Shown: positions 41,571-50,102 of the stretch, piece by piece
Layout of the letters: each line of letters starts with the position of its first letter
Position numbering within the stretch: the stretch's first letter is position 1
Source: AAA164-E04 sp014239995
Lineage (GTDB): Bacteria > Verrucomicrobiota > Verrucomicrobiia > Limisphaerales > AAA164-E04
Assembly (NCBI GenBank): GCA_029247315.1
Contig: JAQWLM010000002.1
Location: 186,001-250,000, forward strand
Direction: 5' to 3'
Length of the DNA stretch: 64,000 nucleotides
Notes under the pieces: model-generated
What the model was told of the DNA's origin: nothing
The model's database searches: none
Seen by the model: the letters and a program-made list of their open reading frames with translations, nothing else
Made by a program: the position numbers and the translations under genes

Positions 41571-42299
41571 ATGAGATTCAGAAGTATGCCAACATCTTTT
41601 TTCCTGAAGCTTTTCCTGGTGATCTTTTCTTTGTGTAATGCCACGCCAAGGATGACATCACAGGCACTCACGGAGGAAAAGAGTGTCAATCCCGGCATCA
41701 ACGATAATTTCATGGCTGCCGAGCTTAATGTCAGTGAATGGGTCGAGCGCTTCGAACGTGAAGGGCGTGAGGTCTATGATCAGCGCATGGACATCGTCAG
41801 TGCCATTGGACTTGGACCCGGCCAGGACATCGCAGACATAGGTGCTGGAACCGGGCTTTTTACCGGGCTCTTTTCAGATGCCGTGGGCAAGGATGGTAAG
41901 GTCTATGCCGTCGATATCGTCCCTGTCTTTCTCTCCAACATTCTCAAGCGGGCCAAGGAAACCGGACGCACCAATATCAAAACTGTCTTGGGAACGTCAA
42001 AATCCACCCGTCTTCCAAACAAATCGATAGACAAGGTGTTCATTTGCGATACCTACCATCACTTTGAATTCCCAGCGAACACCCTTGCCTCCATCTCCCG
42101 GGCCCTGCGATCGGGTGGAGAAATCATCCTGATCGATTTCAAGCGCGAGGAGGGCGAAAGCTCAGACTGGATCCTCAAACACGTTCGAGCCGGGGAACCG
42201 GTCTTCACTGCCGAAATCGAGGCAGCGGGCTTTGAAAAAATTGCATCATACAAGTTACTCAAGGACAATTACATCCTACGGTTCCGCAAGCGAAACTAG
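41571..42299 (+). CDS. Class I SAM-dependent methyltransferase with an export signal
   Basis: About 242 residues from the ATG at 41571; in-frame ATGs at 41559 and 41586 are alternatives. The N-terminus has a hydrophobic stretch (FFLKLFLVIFSLCNATP) that reads as a signal peptide. The methyltransferase fold is clear: DIADIGAGTGLFTGLFSD (motif I), GKVYAVDIVPVFLSNI, VFICDTYHHFEFP and ALRSGGEIILIDFKREEG. SAM is made in the cytosol, so an exported methyltransferase is puzzling, though such proteins occur in other bacteria. The hydrophobic stretch might be a membrane anchor. Substrate unknown. Confidence 0.8.
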   Translation: MRFRSMPTSFFLKLFLVIFSLCNATPRMTSQALTEEKSVNPGINDNFMAAELNVSEWVERFEREGREVYDQRMDIVSAIGLGPGQDIADIGAGTGLFTGLFSDAVGKDGKVYAVDIVPVFLSNILKRAKETGRTNIKTVLGTSKSTRLPNKSIDKVFICDTYHHFEFPANTLASISRALRSGGEIILIDFKREEGESSDWILKHVRAGEPVFTAEIEAAGFEKIASYKLLKDNYILRFRKRN

Positions 42300-42594
42300 C
42301 AGGACCCCACTGGGGACACCTTCCCCAGCCGATAGAAGGGAAAGGTCCATGCACCCACCCCACGAAGACTTCTCAGTGGTTCCGCATGCCTGTCATAGAC
42401 ACACTCGTTGGGTGAGCGAGCCATTGGAGGCTTTCTTCAATGCGCACCTGAACTGGTCCTTGATTCAGCCCACAAAGTAGACCATGTTTCCGGCCATGGA
42501 AAAAACGATATTCAAAGGGCTTTCGATATCACGCCCGGTCGGAAACCATCCAACCGATCACCCCTGAGACCTCCACTGTAGGGTCGCCCTTGGC

Positions 42595-45315
42595 ATGCCG
42601 CGCCGATCATCCCAATCCAGTTCCAGAAACGTCATCCGCATCTCGGGTGCGCGGGAGCACAATCTCAAGGATATTTCCCTGGAAATCCCGCGGGATCAAT
42701 TTGTGGTCGTGACGGGTGTGAGCGGTTCCGGAAAGAGCAGCCTTGCATTTGACATTCTCTTTTCAGAGGGACAACGACGCTTTCTGGATTCGATGAACGC
42801 CTACGCCCGGCAATTCGTGGAGCAGATGGCCCGACCAGAGGTGGATCGGATTGAAGGACTGCCACCCACTGTCAGTATCGAACAACGCAACTCACAGGGC
42901 GGAGGAAAGAGCACGGTAGGCACGGTGACTGAAATCCACCAATTCCTGCGACTGATGTTCGCAAGACTGGGAACCCCTTACTGCCCAAAATGTAACCTAC
43001 CTGCCGTGGGTCAAACTCCCGATGCCATCGTAAGCACACTCGAGCATCAAGCGCGACATCGGGGGAAACTCCACATCCTGGCGCCGATGATCCGTAATCG
43101 GAAAGGGTTTCACAGCGAGGTGGCAGCATGGGCCATGAAACGGGGTTTCAAGCGCCTGCGCGCAGACGGTCAATGGCATCGTGCCGAACAGCCCTTCAAA
43201 CTTGACCGTTACAGAGAACACGATGTGGAGGTGGAAATCGGCATCCTTAAAACCGGCAAAGGAGCTGTAAAGGCCACGCATCGTCGATCCATTGAACAGG
43301 GACTGGAACTGGGAAAAGGCATCCTTTATGCACTGGACGAAAAGAATCATCTCACCATGCACTCGACCAAGCAGGCGTGCCCATCCTGTGGCTATTCCAT
43401 GCCACCACTGGATCCCAAACTGTTCTCCTATCATTCTTCAAGGGGATGGTGTCCTGAGTGCCGAGGTTTTGGAGAGCTTTTCCACCTTCCAGAGATCGAA
43501 CACGGGAAGGATGGTGATGCTGTTGAGGAATCCTGGTTTTATTGCCAGGAGGGTAAACGGGAACCCTGCACTTCCTGCTGCGGAGCCCGGCTGAACCCCG
43601 TGGCCCGGTCCGTAAGATTGGCACTTAGCGGGTATCCGAAGCAGGACAAAAGCTGCCCATTCCACCTTGATGCACCCACCATTGAATCCTTTTCCAAGCT
43701 GACAGTAAAGGACGCCCTGGCCTTGTTCCGAGGCATTCGATTGAAAGGTCGGGAAAAGGAGATCGCACGGGATATTCTGCCGGAAATCAGGGAACGCCTG
43801 TTTTTCCTGAGGGAAGTCGGACTGGATTACATGCAACTGGGTCGTAGCGTCCCCACGCTCTCGGGTGGTGAAAACCAGCGCATCCGGCTAGCCGCCCAGT
43901 TGGGTTCCACCCTTTCAGGAGTGCTCTATGTGTTGGACGAACCCACTATCGGACTGCATGCCCGGGACAACGAACAACTCCTCCATGCATTGAAGGCGCT
44001 ACGTGCCAGGGGTAATTCACTGATCGTCGTCGAACACGATGAAGATACCATGCGGGCAGCAGACCACATCATCGACCTTGGCCCCGGTGCAGGGGTACAG
44101 GGGGGTCAGGTGGTCGCAACTGGCACACTGAAACAGCTGGAGAATAATCCCACATCCATCACGGGACAAGCCCTCAAGGAATCACGCACATACCCCATGC
44201 AGGGGCAGCGACGGCCAGTCAAGCTTCCGGCCCTTGCAGGAAAGCAGAAACGCGGAAAAGCGAGTTCAAAAAAACGAGCCACCGATACACCCTGCATGAC
44301 CCTGCAGCACGTACGACACAATAATATCAAGAACCTGAACGCACACTTTCCCCTCAACCGCTTCATCTTGGTTACCGGGGTGAGTGGATCCGGTAAAAGC
44401 AGCCTGGTCAGGGAATGCCTGGCTCCGATGGCCAAGGCAGCGGTAAGCGCCGGAGGTAGGATTCAACGGGAGGGCATGATCCTTGAAGGTCTGCAGTCCC
44501 TGACGGCTGTTCACGAAGTGGATCAATCCCCTATCGGTCGCACACCTCGCTCCACACCTGGCACTTACGTCGGTTTTTTTGACACAATCCGAAAGCTCTT
44601 TGCGCAGACACCAGAAGCACGCATGCGGGGTTACCTCCCAGGGCGCTTTTCATTCAACAGCAAGTCGGGTCGTTGTCCGGCATGCGATGGGATGGGGGCC
44701 ATCAAGATGGAAATGAACTTTCTTCCCCCTACCTACGCGCTCTGTGAAACGTGCCAGCAAAGCCGCTTTAACCCAGAGACACTGGATATCCTTTACAAGG
44801 ATAAGAACATTGCCCAGGTGCTGGCCCTGAGCGTGGCGGAAGGCATTGATTTCTTTGCTGCTGTCCCCAAGGTACGTCGTGCCCTGGAGGCCCTTCGAGA
44901 TACCGGCCTGGATTACCTCAGTCTGGGACAGACAAGCCCAACCCTTAGCGGTGGAGAGGCACAGAGACTCAAACTCGTCACCCACCTGTTGAGCGGACTC
45001 AAGCCCGGAAAAGATACCTTGAGATCCCGTCGACAGGATAAGTTGTTCATCCTCGAAGAACCGACCATCGGACTGCATCATGCCGACGTCCGAAAATTGG
45101 TAGGGGTCCTGCACCGTCTGGTGGACGGAGGTCACACGGTGATTGTCATTGAACACCAGCTCGAATTGGTCGCCGAGGCGGACTGGGTGTTGGACCTTGG
45201 ACCGGAGGGGGGAGAGGGTGGAGGCGAAATCGTCGTGCAGGGAACACCCGAAAAAGTTGCTGCTTGCCGACGCAGTCACACCGGTCGGTTCCTGAAGAAA
45301 ATTTTGAAGAGGTAG
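42595..45315 (+). CDS. uvrA: UvrA-type excinuclease ABC ATPase, possibly a paralogue
   Basis: 906 residues, close to the 940 of UvrA. It has two ABC ATPase halves: Walker A VTGVSGSGKSSLAFDIL and VTGVSGSGKSSLVREC, signatures LSGGENQRIRLAAQL and LSGGEAQRLKLVTHL, Walker B VLYVLDEPTIGLHARD and FILEEPTIGLHHAD. Zn-binding Cys pairs are seen at CPKCNLPAV, CPSCGYSMPP with CPECRGFG, and CPACDGMG with CETCQQSRFNP. A UvrB-binding-like segment (APMIRNRKGFHSEVAAW) is present, unlike UvrA2. QGGGKSTVGTVTEI differs from the canonical NPRSTVGTVTEI, and RRFLDSMNAYARQFVEQM is also divergent, so this may be a second, divergent UvrA. No uvrB or uvrC is in the window. Confidence 0.83.
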   Translation: MPRRSSQSSSRNVIRISGAREHNLKDISLEIPRDQFVVVTGVSGSGKSSLAFDILFSEGQRRFLDSMNAYARQFVEQMARPEVDRIEGLPPTVSIEQRNSQGGGKSTVGTVTEIHQFLRLMFARLGTPYCPKCNLPAVGQTPDAIVSTLEHQARHRGKLHILAPMIRNRKGFHSEVAAWAMKRGFKRLRADGQWHRAEQPFKLDRYREHDVEVEIGILKTGKGAVKATHRRSIEQGLELGKGILYALDEKNHLTMHSTKQACPSCGYSMPPLDPKLFSYHSSRGWCPECRGFGELFHLPEIEHGKDGDAVEESWFYCQEGKREPCTSCCGARLNPVARSVRLALSGYPKQDKSCPFHLDAPTIESFSKLTVKDALALFRGIRLKGREKEIARDILPEIRERLFFLREVGLDYMQLGRSVPTLSGGENQRIRLAAQLGSTLSGVLYVLDEPTIGLHARDNEQLLHALKALRARGNSLIVVEHDEDTMRAADHIIDLGPGAGVQGGQVVATGTLKQLENNPTSITGQALKESRTYPMQGQRRPVKLPALAGKQKRGKASSKKRATDTPCMTLQHVRHNNIKNLNAHFPLNRFILVTGVSGSGKSSLVRECLAPMAKAAVSAGGRIQREGMILEGLQSLTAVHEVDQSPIGRTPRSTPGTYVGFFDTIRKLFAQTPEARMRGYLPGRFSFNSKSGRCPACDGMGAIKMEMNFLPPTYALCETCQQSRFNPETLDILYKDKNIAQVLALSVAEGIDFFAAVPKVRRALEALRDTGLDYLSLGQTSPTLSGGEAQRLKLVTHLLSGLKPGKDTLRSRRQDKLFILEEPTIGLHHADVRKLVGVLHRLVDGGHTVIVIEHQLELVAEADWVLDLGPEGGEGGGEIVVQGTPEKVAACRRSHTGRFLKKILKR

Positions 45316-45405
45316 GACGTTTCTGATCAAGGGATTCTGGGTCGACTGTCTTCAACCCAGAAAAAGCTTTTCACTTGGCTCAGAGCCATTACCGTGTATC
45401 GCCCT

Positions 45406-45822
45406 ATGGAACGAACGGTAGTTTTGTTGAAGCCTGATTGTGTTCAGAAAAAAATCATGGGGGAAGTCATCAAGCGATTCGAGGGTGAAGGCTTTCGCGT
45501 TGTGGGCTGCAAGATGGCACAACTGGATGAAAGCACACTTCGAGCGCACTATGCTCATTTAACGGAACTTCCTTTTTTCCCTGAAATTCTCGGGTTCATG
45601 CAAAGTTCCCCCATCCTGGCTCTATCACTTGAGGGAGAATCCGTCATCATGAAGGTCCGGGAGCTCATTGGCCCGACCGATTCCGCCAAGGCCGAGAAGG
45701 GCACCGTCCGCGGAGATCTCGGTGAGGATAAAATGCGCAATGTGGTGCATGCCTCCGATTCGAGAGAGGCAGCGGAAGCAGAGTTGGGAAGATTTTTCAA
45801 GCCCGAGGAACTCATGGTGTAG
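45406..45822 (+). CDS. ndk: Nucleoside diphosphate kinase
   Basis: 138 residues from the ATG at 45406 (MERTVVLLKPDCVQKKIMGEV); a GTG at 45394 adds four. The NDK core is plain: the Lys-Pro-Asp nucleotide loop, MVRELIGPTDSAKAEKGTVRGDLG-like segment (here KVRELIGPTDSAKAEKGTVR), and the phosphorylated His in NVVHASDSREAAEAEL. It transfers phosphate between nucleoside triphosphates and diphosphates. It converges on the operon to its right. Confidence 0.95.
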   Translation: MERTVVLLKPDCVQKKIMGEVIKRFEGEGFRVVGCKMAQLDESTLRAHYAHLTELPFFPEILGFMQSSPILALSLEGESVIMKVRELIGPTDSAKAEKGTVRGDLGEDKMRNVVHASDSREAAEAELGRFFKPEELMV

Positions 45823-45872
45823 GAACGCAGGAGCTCAAAAAGATAACAAACGTCTTTGCAGCCCGACGTCAG

Positions 45873-47429
45873 CTAAAGATCAATCTGGCTGGTCGCCCCA
45901 TCAATTTCGGAGGGAGGCCCCTCCACTTCTCCAGCAGGTGCAGCCTCAAGGGCAGTCGCGGCCTTGATTTCCGCCAAGGCCTTCTTGGGATCGTAATCTT
46001 CAGGGAGACTGAGCCGTGTACGAAGCTGATCAGCGAGTAGGGGGTTCAAGCCCTGTTCAGGATCCAGCATCCGAGCCAACAACTCGATTTTCATTTCCTG
46101 AACGGTCGGCAGCTTGATGCGTACGATCTGACTTTGGCTGATCTGGTCGTAATACCGCGAGCGCATCTTGCGCACCAGCATTTCCCCGGCGATAGCTTTG
46201 TCTTCCTGCCCCATCGCGATGTCCATCAGGGCTCGTTCCATGAAGCCCATCAGCATCGCCTTCAGGCGATCCTGTGAGGTACTTCCAAATTCTTCCTCCA
46301 CCCTGGCAAAGACATACTCCTCAAGGGTGGTGTCGATGGAATCAGGATATTTTTCCCGAACGTAGTCATACCATTTTTCCGCAGCCTGCATCCGGTTGTG
46401 TGTATAAAGGAAATAGACCGCCGTCCTGAGGAAATTCTTGTGGGCCGTCCTCATGTTGTCAGCGAACTTTTCCTCCTCCTCGATCATTTCCTCGTAGGCA
46501 CTGTTTGTTTTCTCGGCAATATCCAGGTTGGGGCCAAATTCAAAGGCGGTGGTATAAGTGCCGGGATCACCAGGGATTGCCACTGGAAACTCGATCATTC
46601 TGCCGCGATGGAAAGCCGTTTGCATACTCTGGAAAATAACCCGTCTCAGCGTCACGTAGTCTTTGGCACGCTCGGATACCTTCAAACCAAGATAGGCCCA
46701 ATAGATGGCATGGGCCTCGGGAAGACGCCATTCGAGGGGGCCATGCTCAGCATCCACCTGCTGCATGACGGCAGGATCCATCTTGTAGATTTCTCGCAGA
46801 TTACGCACCCGGTCCTTGTCCTCGGGCGATTCCGGTTGCAGCAGCACTTCGTAGTCAGGTTTGCCATCTGTCAGGAGCTCATTCCACTCTGCCGCCCAGC
46901 GGGACTTGTACAGCATGTTGGCATCGTCCAGATTGGCGCCCATCTTGTGCTGGAAGAACCAGGCAAGCTCTCGATAAATGAGGGTTTCCTGAGGGTTGTA
47001 CTTGAGTCCATGGTCACGCAGCAGCTCGATTCCACGCTTAACCCAGAGCCAGCGATCATCATGATCCGGGAACTTAACGGAGATATTGTAGGCGAGGTTC
47101 CAGGCCTGGTGCACCCAGACGGTCACAAAATGAGGCTGCAACTTGGTGATCCAGTCCGCGAGCTGGACCATTTCAAAATACTTGCCTTCGTCCTGTAACT
47201 GAGTGGCCCGCACCCACAGCATGTTGGATATCAAACCACGAAACCCACCCAGGGCTACCGTGGTAAAGGCCAGCACCGGTGGGGCGTTCTCCAGAGGTTG
47301 CAAGCGTGTCAGCCCCATGGCTGCACGTGACTGGTTCAGACCCTTCTGCACCATGCCGGCACCGACGAGCATCAACACCACGAAGATGCTCAGGAAGTAT
47401 TTGGAATATCGGGCGATCAGACCATTCAT
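45873..47429 (-). CDS. Membrane-anchored helical-repeat protein of the SPFH/ABC operon, function unknown
   Basis: 518 residues with one N-terminal transmembrane helix (about 10-28, YFLSIFVVLMLVGAGMV). Thereafter it is largely helical, with TPR-like segments (FEMVQLADWITKLQPHFVTVW, AWNLAYNISVKFPDHDDRW, ETLIYRELAWFFQHKMG). No catalytic motif is seen. The stretch ALGGFRGLISNMLWVRATQLQDEGKY is distinctive and should be searchable. It overlaps the upstream permease gene by four bases and is the last gene of an eight-gene unit, so it is likely a periplasmic or membrane-side adaptor of that system. Confidence 0.7.
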   Translation of the reverse strand: MNGLIARYSKYFLSIFVVLMLVGAGMVQKGLNQSRAAMGLTRLQPLENAPPVLAFTTVALGGFRGLISNMLWVRATQLQDEGKYFEMVQLADWITKLQPHFVTVWVHQAWNLAYNISVKFPDHDDRWLWVKRGIELLRDHGLKYNPQETLIYRELAWFFQHKMGANLDDANMLYKSRWAAEWNELLTDGKPDYEVLLQPESPEDKDRVRNLREIYKMDPAVMQQVDAEHGPLEWRLPEAHAIYWAYLGLKVSERAKDYVTLRRVIFQSMQTAFHRGRMIEFPVAIPGDPGTYTTAFEFGPNLDIAEKTNSAYEEMIEEEEKFADNMRTAHKNFLRTAVYFLYTHNRMQAAEKWYDYVREKYPDSIDTTLEEYVFARVEEEFGSTSQDRLKAMLMGFMERALMDIAMGQEDKAIAGEMLVRKMRSRYYDQISQSQIVRIKLPTVQEMKIELLARMLDPEQGLNPLLADQLRTRLSLPEDYDPKKALAEIKAATALEAAPAGEVEGPPSEIDGATSQIDL

Positions 47430-48805
47430 TGGTTTCCTTGTGCTGTTGCCAGTTCACTCCGTGTGAAGGCCCAGATACCGAAAGCTGAAAAAATACCCCC
47501 CATCAATAAAACGATTTGGGTCAAGGCTTGCCCAAGGATTCCAAGTGTGATGCTGCGGCCGGTACTCAGAAAGCTTATGGGCGAAAAATCCTTCACTGTG
47601 TTGATCGTCTTCAGCATGCCCTTGGCCAAATAGATGGCCAGGGTGTCGAAGGCCGAGGAGCTGTCCTTTCGACCTGTTTCGTGATTGATACCACTCACTC
47701 CCCCCTGTTCGATCACCTGCGCCAGGGTTCCACCGGAAAACCCGACAATCAGCAACGCGATGGAGACAAAGGCTGCTACCGGAAAAGAGAGGAAACTGGA
47801 GGCAGCCAGTCCGATGGCAGCCAGGAAGCCCATCCAGCAAAGAATCACAAGCATGCCGCGCACGTAGTTCCAGCCGAAACCTCCATGCCGGTAGAGTACC
47901 TCCATGCCGTCCTCAGGCGGAAAGAGCAAGACCTCCTGGTTGTCGTTGTAGATATCGATCACAAGATTACCCTCGGGATCGAGCAGGTTCGGCGGAATCT
48001 CGAATTCAACGGGAGACTCCGGTGAAATATCCATTTGACGCTGCACCCGTTGCGGGGTTTCAGGAGGCCCAATCTCCCACACCACATCATATGTCGAAGT
48101 ATCATAAGGTTGGCTGGTGAAAAACTTGATCCGGAGGTACATGGGCTGGTCCTTGACATTCTGAGGGTCGGCAACCGGTATCGACCAGCGTCGAAGATAC
48201 CCTGGTCGAACCACCTGCTGGGCTGCCTTGACCTGTTCTTCCACCTGTTGGCGGAAAAACTCTGGATCCAACTTTGCAAGCTCCGGATTCTCTTCCAGAC
48301 GCTGCGCCATGTATTCCTGCACGAGGGGATCCGTATCGCGGATAGGCGGCTTGGCAGAAACCCGCGCCACAAAAATTTCATTCTTAAGAACGCGTTTCTG
48401 TGCATCCGATAACTGATTTGCCCGCATGAGGGTAATAGCGTAAACAGCTGACGTGGATACCGCGAGAAGGGCGGCGTTGAGGATAACAATGCCACACCAT
48501 TTTCCCAGCCAGATTTTCCAACGCGGAATGGGTTTCACCACCAGCATTTGAATCTGACAGTCCTGCACTTCGCGGGCAAGACTCCCACAGGAAATCCACA
48601 AGGTTGAAAAACCAAGAAGAAAGGTGATCGTGCCCAGCGTATAGGTAAGCAGGATCTGCGTGAAACCCTGTGCCGACCCGTCATGCTTGATCATCCATGG
48701 CAGGACCACCACCGAGGCCATGAGGAGTCCGGTGAGTACCATCACCACCCGGTAGCGGACGGCGGCTGTCAAGGTCAAACCAATGATGGCAAAAAGTCCC
48801 TGCAT
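47426..48805 (-). CDS. ABC-2-type permease with a large extracytoplasmic insert
   Basis: 459 residues with about six to seven hydrophobic helices. The first (AIIGLTLTAAVRYRVVMVLTG region) and FTQILLTYTLGTITFLLGFSTLW match ABC-2/NosY-like permeases. Between about residues 125 and 310 lies a hydrophilic insert with a beta-rich domain (MYLRIKFFTSQPYDTSTYDVVWEIG, VEFEIPPNLLDPEGNLVIDIYND). Helices then resume (FPVAAFVSIALLIVGFSGG). It would pair with the ATPase encoded just upstream (30-base gap). Confidence 0.8.
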   Translation of the reverse strand: MQGLFAIIGLTLTAAVRYRVVMVLTGLLMASVVVLPWMIKHDGSAQGFTQILLTYTLGTITFLLGFSTLWISCGSLAREVQDCQIQMLVVKPIPRWKIWLGKWCGIVILNAALLAVSTSAVYAITLMRANQLSDAQKRVLKNEIFVARVSAKPPIRDTDPLVQEYMAQRLEENPELAKLDPEFFRQQVEEQVKAAQQVVRPGYLRRWSIPVADPQNVKDQPMYLRIKFFTSQPYDTSTYDVVWEIGPPETPQRVQRQMDISPESPVEFEIPPNLLDPEGNLVIDIYNDNQEVLLFPPEDGMEVLYRHGGFGWNYVRGMLVILCWMGFLAAIGLAASSFLSFPVAAFVSIALLIVGFSGGTLAQVIEQGGVSGINHETGRKDSSSAFDTLAIYLAKGMLKTINTVKDFSPISFLSTGRSITLGILGQALTQIVLLMGGIFSAFGIWAFTRSELATAQGNQ

Positions 48806-48835
48806 GTGCGCTTTTAAAAAGTTTCAGTGGCGGAG

Positions 48836-50053
48836 TTAGGAGCCTTTGGAGTCTCCACCATCAAGGAGAGAGGAGAGTTTATCGTCGGCGGCATCCAGAT
48901 CTGCCTGGGAAGAAGGCGCTGGTTTCGATTTGAGAGACGACTCCTCCGATCCCCCTGACTGTGACAAATGATCAAGCTTGGAGTAATCCACCTTGTCCTT
49001 TGTAACAGCTGAGGAAGTTGAACGCGGTGCTTGTCCCTCCGCGGCCGTAAGTCGATCCAGCATCTTGTCCTGATTGCTTGACGGGTCCTCGGAACCTCCC
49101 TTGAGGTAGTCCGCCACCCTCCCCGCAAGGGCGCCGGATGTACTGGCTTCAGCAGCGCGCGCCTTCTCGACCACCCCCAGGAAATAACTTTCCAGATTCT
49201 GGGTTGGATTATCGACGGAAACAGCGTCCTGGGCGACCTCGGAACGGATAATGTCCAGCACTCGCTTCATGGTATCACGCCTGAGCAGTGGGGAAGTGAT
49301 GCGGGTCACGTCCGGAGTGGTCAACAGCTCCTTCAAGGTACCCTGGGCCTGAATCTTTCCGCCGTAATAGATCACCACCCGGTCGCATACGTCCTCCACA
49401 TCTGAAAGCAAGTGACTACTGAGGATGATGGTCTTTCCTCGCTTGGCCAGGGCAACGATCAAGTCCTTGATTTCGCGGCAGCCGATAGGGTCCAGACCCG
49501 CGGTGGGTTCATCGAGGATCACCAGGTCCGGATCATTGATCAGGGCCTGAGCCAGGCCGATACGACGCTGCATACCCTTGGAAAACTCACCTACCTGGCG
49601 CGAACGGGCATTGTTGAGCCCTACCATCTCAATCAGTTGCTCGGCACGTTTACGACGCTCTGGCTTATTCAGATTGAATAGATTTCCAAAGAAATCGAGA
49701 GTCTCCTTTGAATCCAGGTAACGGTAGAGATAGGATTCTTCGGGGAGGTAACCGATGCGTGATTTGGTGGCCACGTGACGAGGTGAATGACCGAATACCT
49801 CGATATGACCGCGAGTGGGGTAAAGGAGTCCCAGCAGCATTTTAATGGTGGTGGATTTTCCGGAACCATTCGGTCCCAGAAGGCCAAAAACCTCCCCACG
49901 TTTCACCTCAAAGTCGACGTTGTTGACCGCCCGTGCCTTGGGCCTCCTCCAGAAATCCTTGAAGACCTTGGTCAGACCTCGCACGGAGATCACCGCCTCG
50001 CCGTGGGTCTGGTTGAACCGGTCGGAGGATAAATCTGTTTGATTGTTTACCAT
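48836..50053 (-). CDS. ABC transporter ATP-binding protein with a Ser-rich C-terminal tail
   Basis: 405 residues. Walker A is GLLGPNGSGKSTTIKML, the signature FSKGMQRRIGLAQAL, Walker B LVILDEPTAGLDP and the switch His in ILSSHLLSDVE. The first 305 residues are an ordinary ABC-2-type exporter ATPase (CcmA/NatA-like). The last 100 residues are a hydrophilic tail rich in Ser, Asp, Lys (SEDPSSNQDKMLDRLTAAEG, SSLLDGGDSKGS) without known domain, probably disordered. It lies between the P-type ATPase gene (49 bases) and the permease gene (30 bases). Confidence 0.9.
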   Translation of the reverse strand: MVNNQTDLSSDRFNQTHGEAVISVRGLTKVFKDFWRRPKARAVNNVDFEVKRGEVFGLLGPNGSGKSTTIKMLLGLLYPTRGHIEVFGHSPRHVATKSRIGYLPEESYLYRYLDSKETLDFFGNLFNLNKPERRKRAEQLIEMVGLNNARSRQVGEFSKGMQRRIGLAQALINDPDLVILDEPTAGLDPIGCREIKDLIVALAKRGKTIILSSHLLSDVEDVCDRVVIYYGGKIQAQGTLKELLTTPDVTRITSPLLRRDTMKRVLDIIRSEVAQDAVSVDNPTQNLESYFLGVVEKARAAEASTSGALAGRVADYLKGGSEDPSSNQDKMLDRLTAAEGQAPRSTSSAVTKDKVDYSKLDHLSQSGGSEESSLKSKPAPSSQADLDAADDKLSSLLDGGDSKGS

Positions 50054-50102
50054 AAGGTTTTTCCTTTATGCGTGCCCTCTGCTCATTCCAAGTGCAAGCG
50101 TT

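Noticed and set aside
44650..45330. Open frame of 226 codons on the minus strand opposite the 3' part of uvrA
   Set aside because: Antisense to conserved ABC motifs; no independent pattern.
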